Shown piece after piece: positions 63,778-64,000 of a stretch of 64,000 nt of DNA (position 1 is the stretch's first letter; each line of letters opens with the position of its first letter). The DNA is from Streptomyces sp. TLI_105 (GTDB lineage Bacteria; Actinomycetota; Actinomycetes; Streptomycetales; Streptomycetaceae), in the NCBI RefSeq assembly GCF_900105415.1, contig NZ_FNSM01000002.1, forward strand, positions 62,001 to 126,000, read 5' to 3'. The notes beneath the pieces are model-generated. The model saw nothing but the letters and a program-made list of their open reading frames with translations, was not told the DNA's origin and did not search any database. The translations under genes and the position numbers were made by a program.

Positions 63778-63852
63778 CGGAGCCGGCCGGATTTGAACCG
63801 GCGTCCTCGCGATTTTGGAGACCGCGCGCGTCCACCTCTGCGCTACAGCTCC
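63778..63852 (-). tRNA. tRNA-Trp (anticodon CCA)
   Basis: On the reverse strand: acceptor GGAGCTG pairs with CGGCTCC (one G-U), TA at positions 8-9, D-stem GCGC/GCGC, anticodon stem GCGGT/ATCGC around loop CTCCAAA (anticodon CCA), T-arm GCCGG-TTCAAAT-CCGGC, discriminator G. CCA is not encoded. Base 26 seems absent or shared, and the acceptor stem is unlike what is remembered of the main Streptomyces tRNA-Trp (AGGGGCG...). Confidence 0.85.
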
Positions 63853-64000
63853 GCCCAGCCATGATCGTACGAGACTGAGACTCCCCGGGCTTCGAGAGAA
63901 CCAAAGGAGCCGGTCCGCCCGAGCGTCCGGAGGACCGTTTCCCCGGTGAACTTCGTCCCCCAAAGGGAGGACGAACCTCGGATCCGTGCACGTCAGCGCC
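63853..64000. other. end of window, no feature seen
   Basis: About 150 bases upstream of the tRNA. CGTCC...GGAGGAC-type stem-like pieces are present, but no gene can be assigned. Confidence 0.3.

Overview
The window reads as a piece of a Streptomyces (or very close relative) chromosome. G+C is very high with strong third-position G/C bias, and there are an SsgA-like sporulation protein, SARP/AfsR and LAL-type regulators, a DUF6009 protein, GTG/TTG starts, and many pseudogenes and insertion sequences. That mixture suggests an accessory chromosome-arm region rather than the core. Everything here is from direct reading of the sequence; no database search was run.

Layout. 0-10.4 kb: a frame-broken alpha-galactosidase, a CGNR zinc-finger regulator, a CHASE3 histidine kinase, an SsgA-like protein, a NarL-type response regulator, a free-standing receiver protein beside an orphan LuxR HTH fragment, an epoxide-hydrolase-like enzyme with a creatininase-family protein, several decayed genes and a Bax-inhibitor-1 family membrane protein. 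11-20 kb: a large LAL regulator, alpha/beta hydrolases, Dps, an XRE-type regulator, a DUF2255 gene cut by an IS5-family element with exact CTAG target duplications, and an SRPBCC protein behind a 10-bp perfect palindrome. 20-27 kb: DUF6009, a P4-type primase/helicase, Ohr/OsmC, a GPP34 remnant, a coiled-coil regulator, an ECF sigma factor, and a SARP/AfsR protein that has lost the middle of its ATPase domain. 28-36.7 kb: remnants of an ABC exporter, a DMT-type permease, two tandem ABC-F ATPases and a secreted tannase/feruloyl esterase followed by a membrane protein.

36.7-51.4 kb is the most unusual part. It holds a TPR-like pseudogene, a degenerate type I-E CRISPR remnant whose two halves point in opposite directions and which is hit by an IS630 element, and a 1367-residue secreted polymorphic toxin (ALF repeats, long Ala-rich coiled coil, HINT domain, C-terminal SCP1.201/DddA-like deaminase) facing a 162-residue candidate immunity protein across a shared terminator. 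Next come two tandem secreted trypsin-like proteins with GDAG in place of GDSG, carrying beta-propeller-like repeats. An IS701 element then sits exactly on a stop codon.

51.4-54.7 kb is a resistance island: a Vat streptogramin acetyltransferase, an erythromycin-esterase-family protein and a VOC protein, divergent from a TetR repressor across two palindromes. 54.8-64 kb holds a BON protein, a membrane protein, an IS110 element nested in an IS5-type transposase, a further IS5-family element, a three-gene operon (small membrane protein, sigma-like factor, Sel1/IclR-like protein) and a tRNA-Trp(CCA).

The genes do not form one pathway. The themes are signalling and regulation, detoxification or antibiotic resistance, interbacterial conflict, and mobile-element decay. 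Five full-length IS elements and about ten broken genes mark this as a rapidly changing region.
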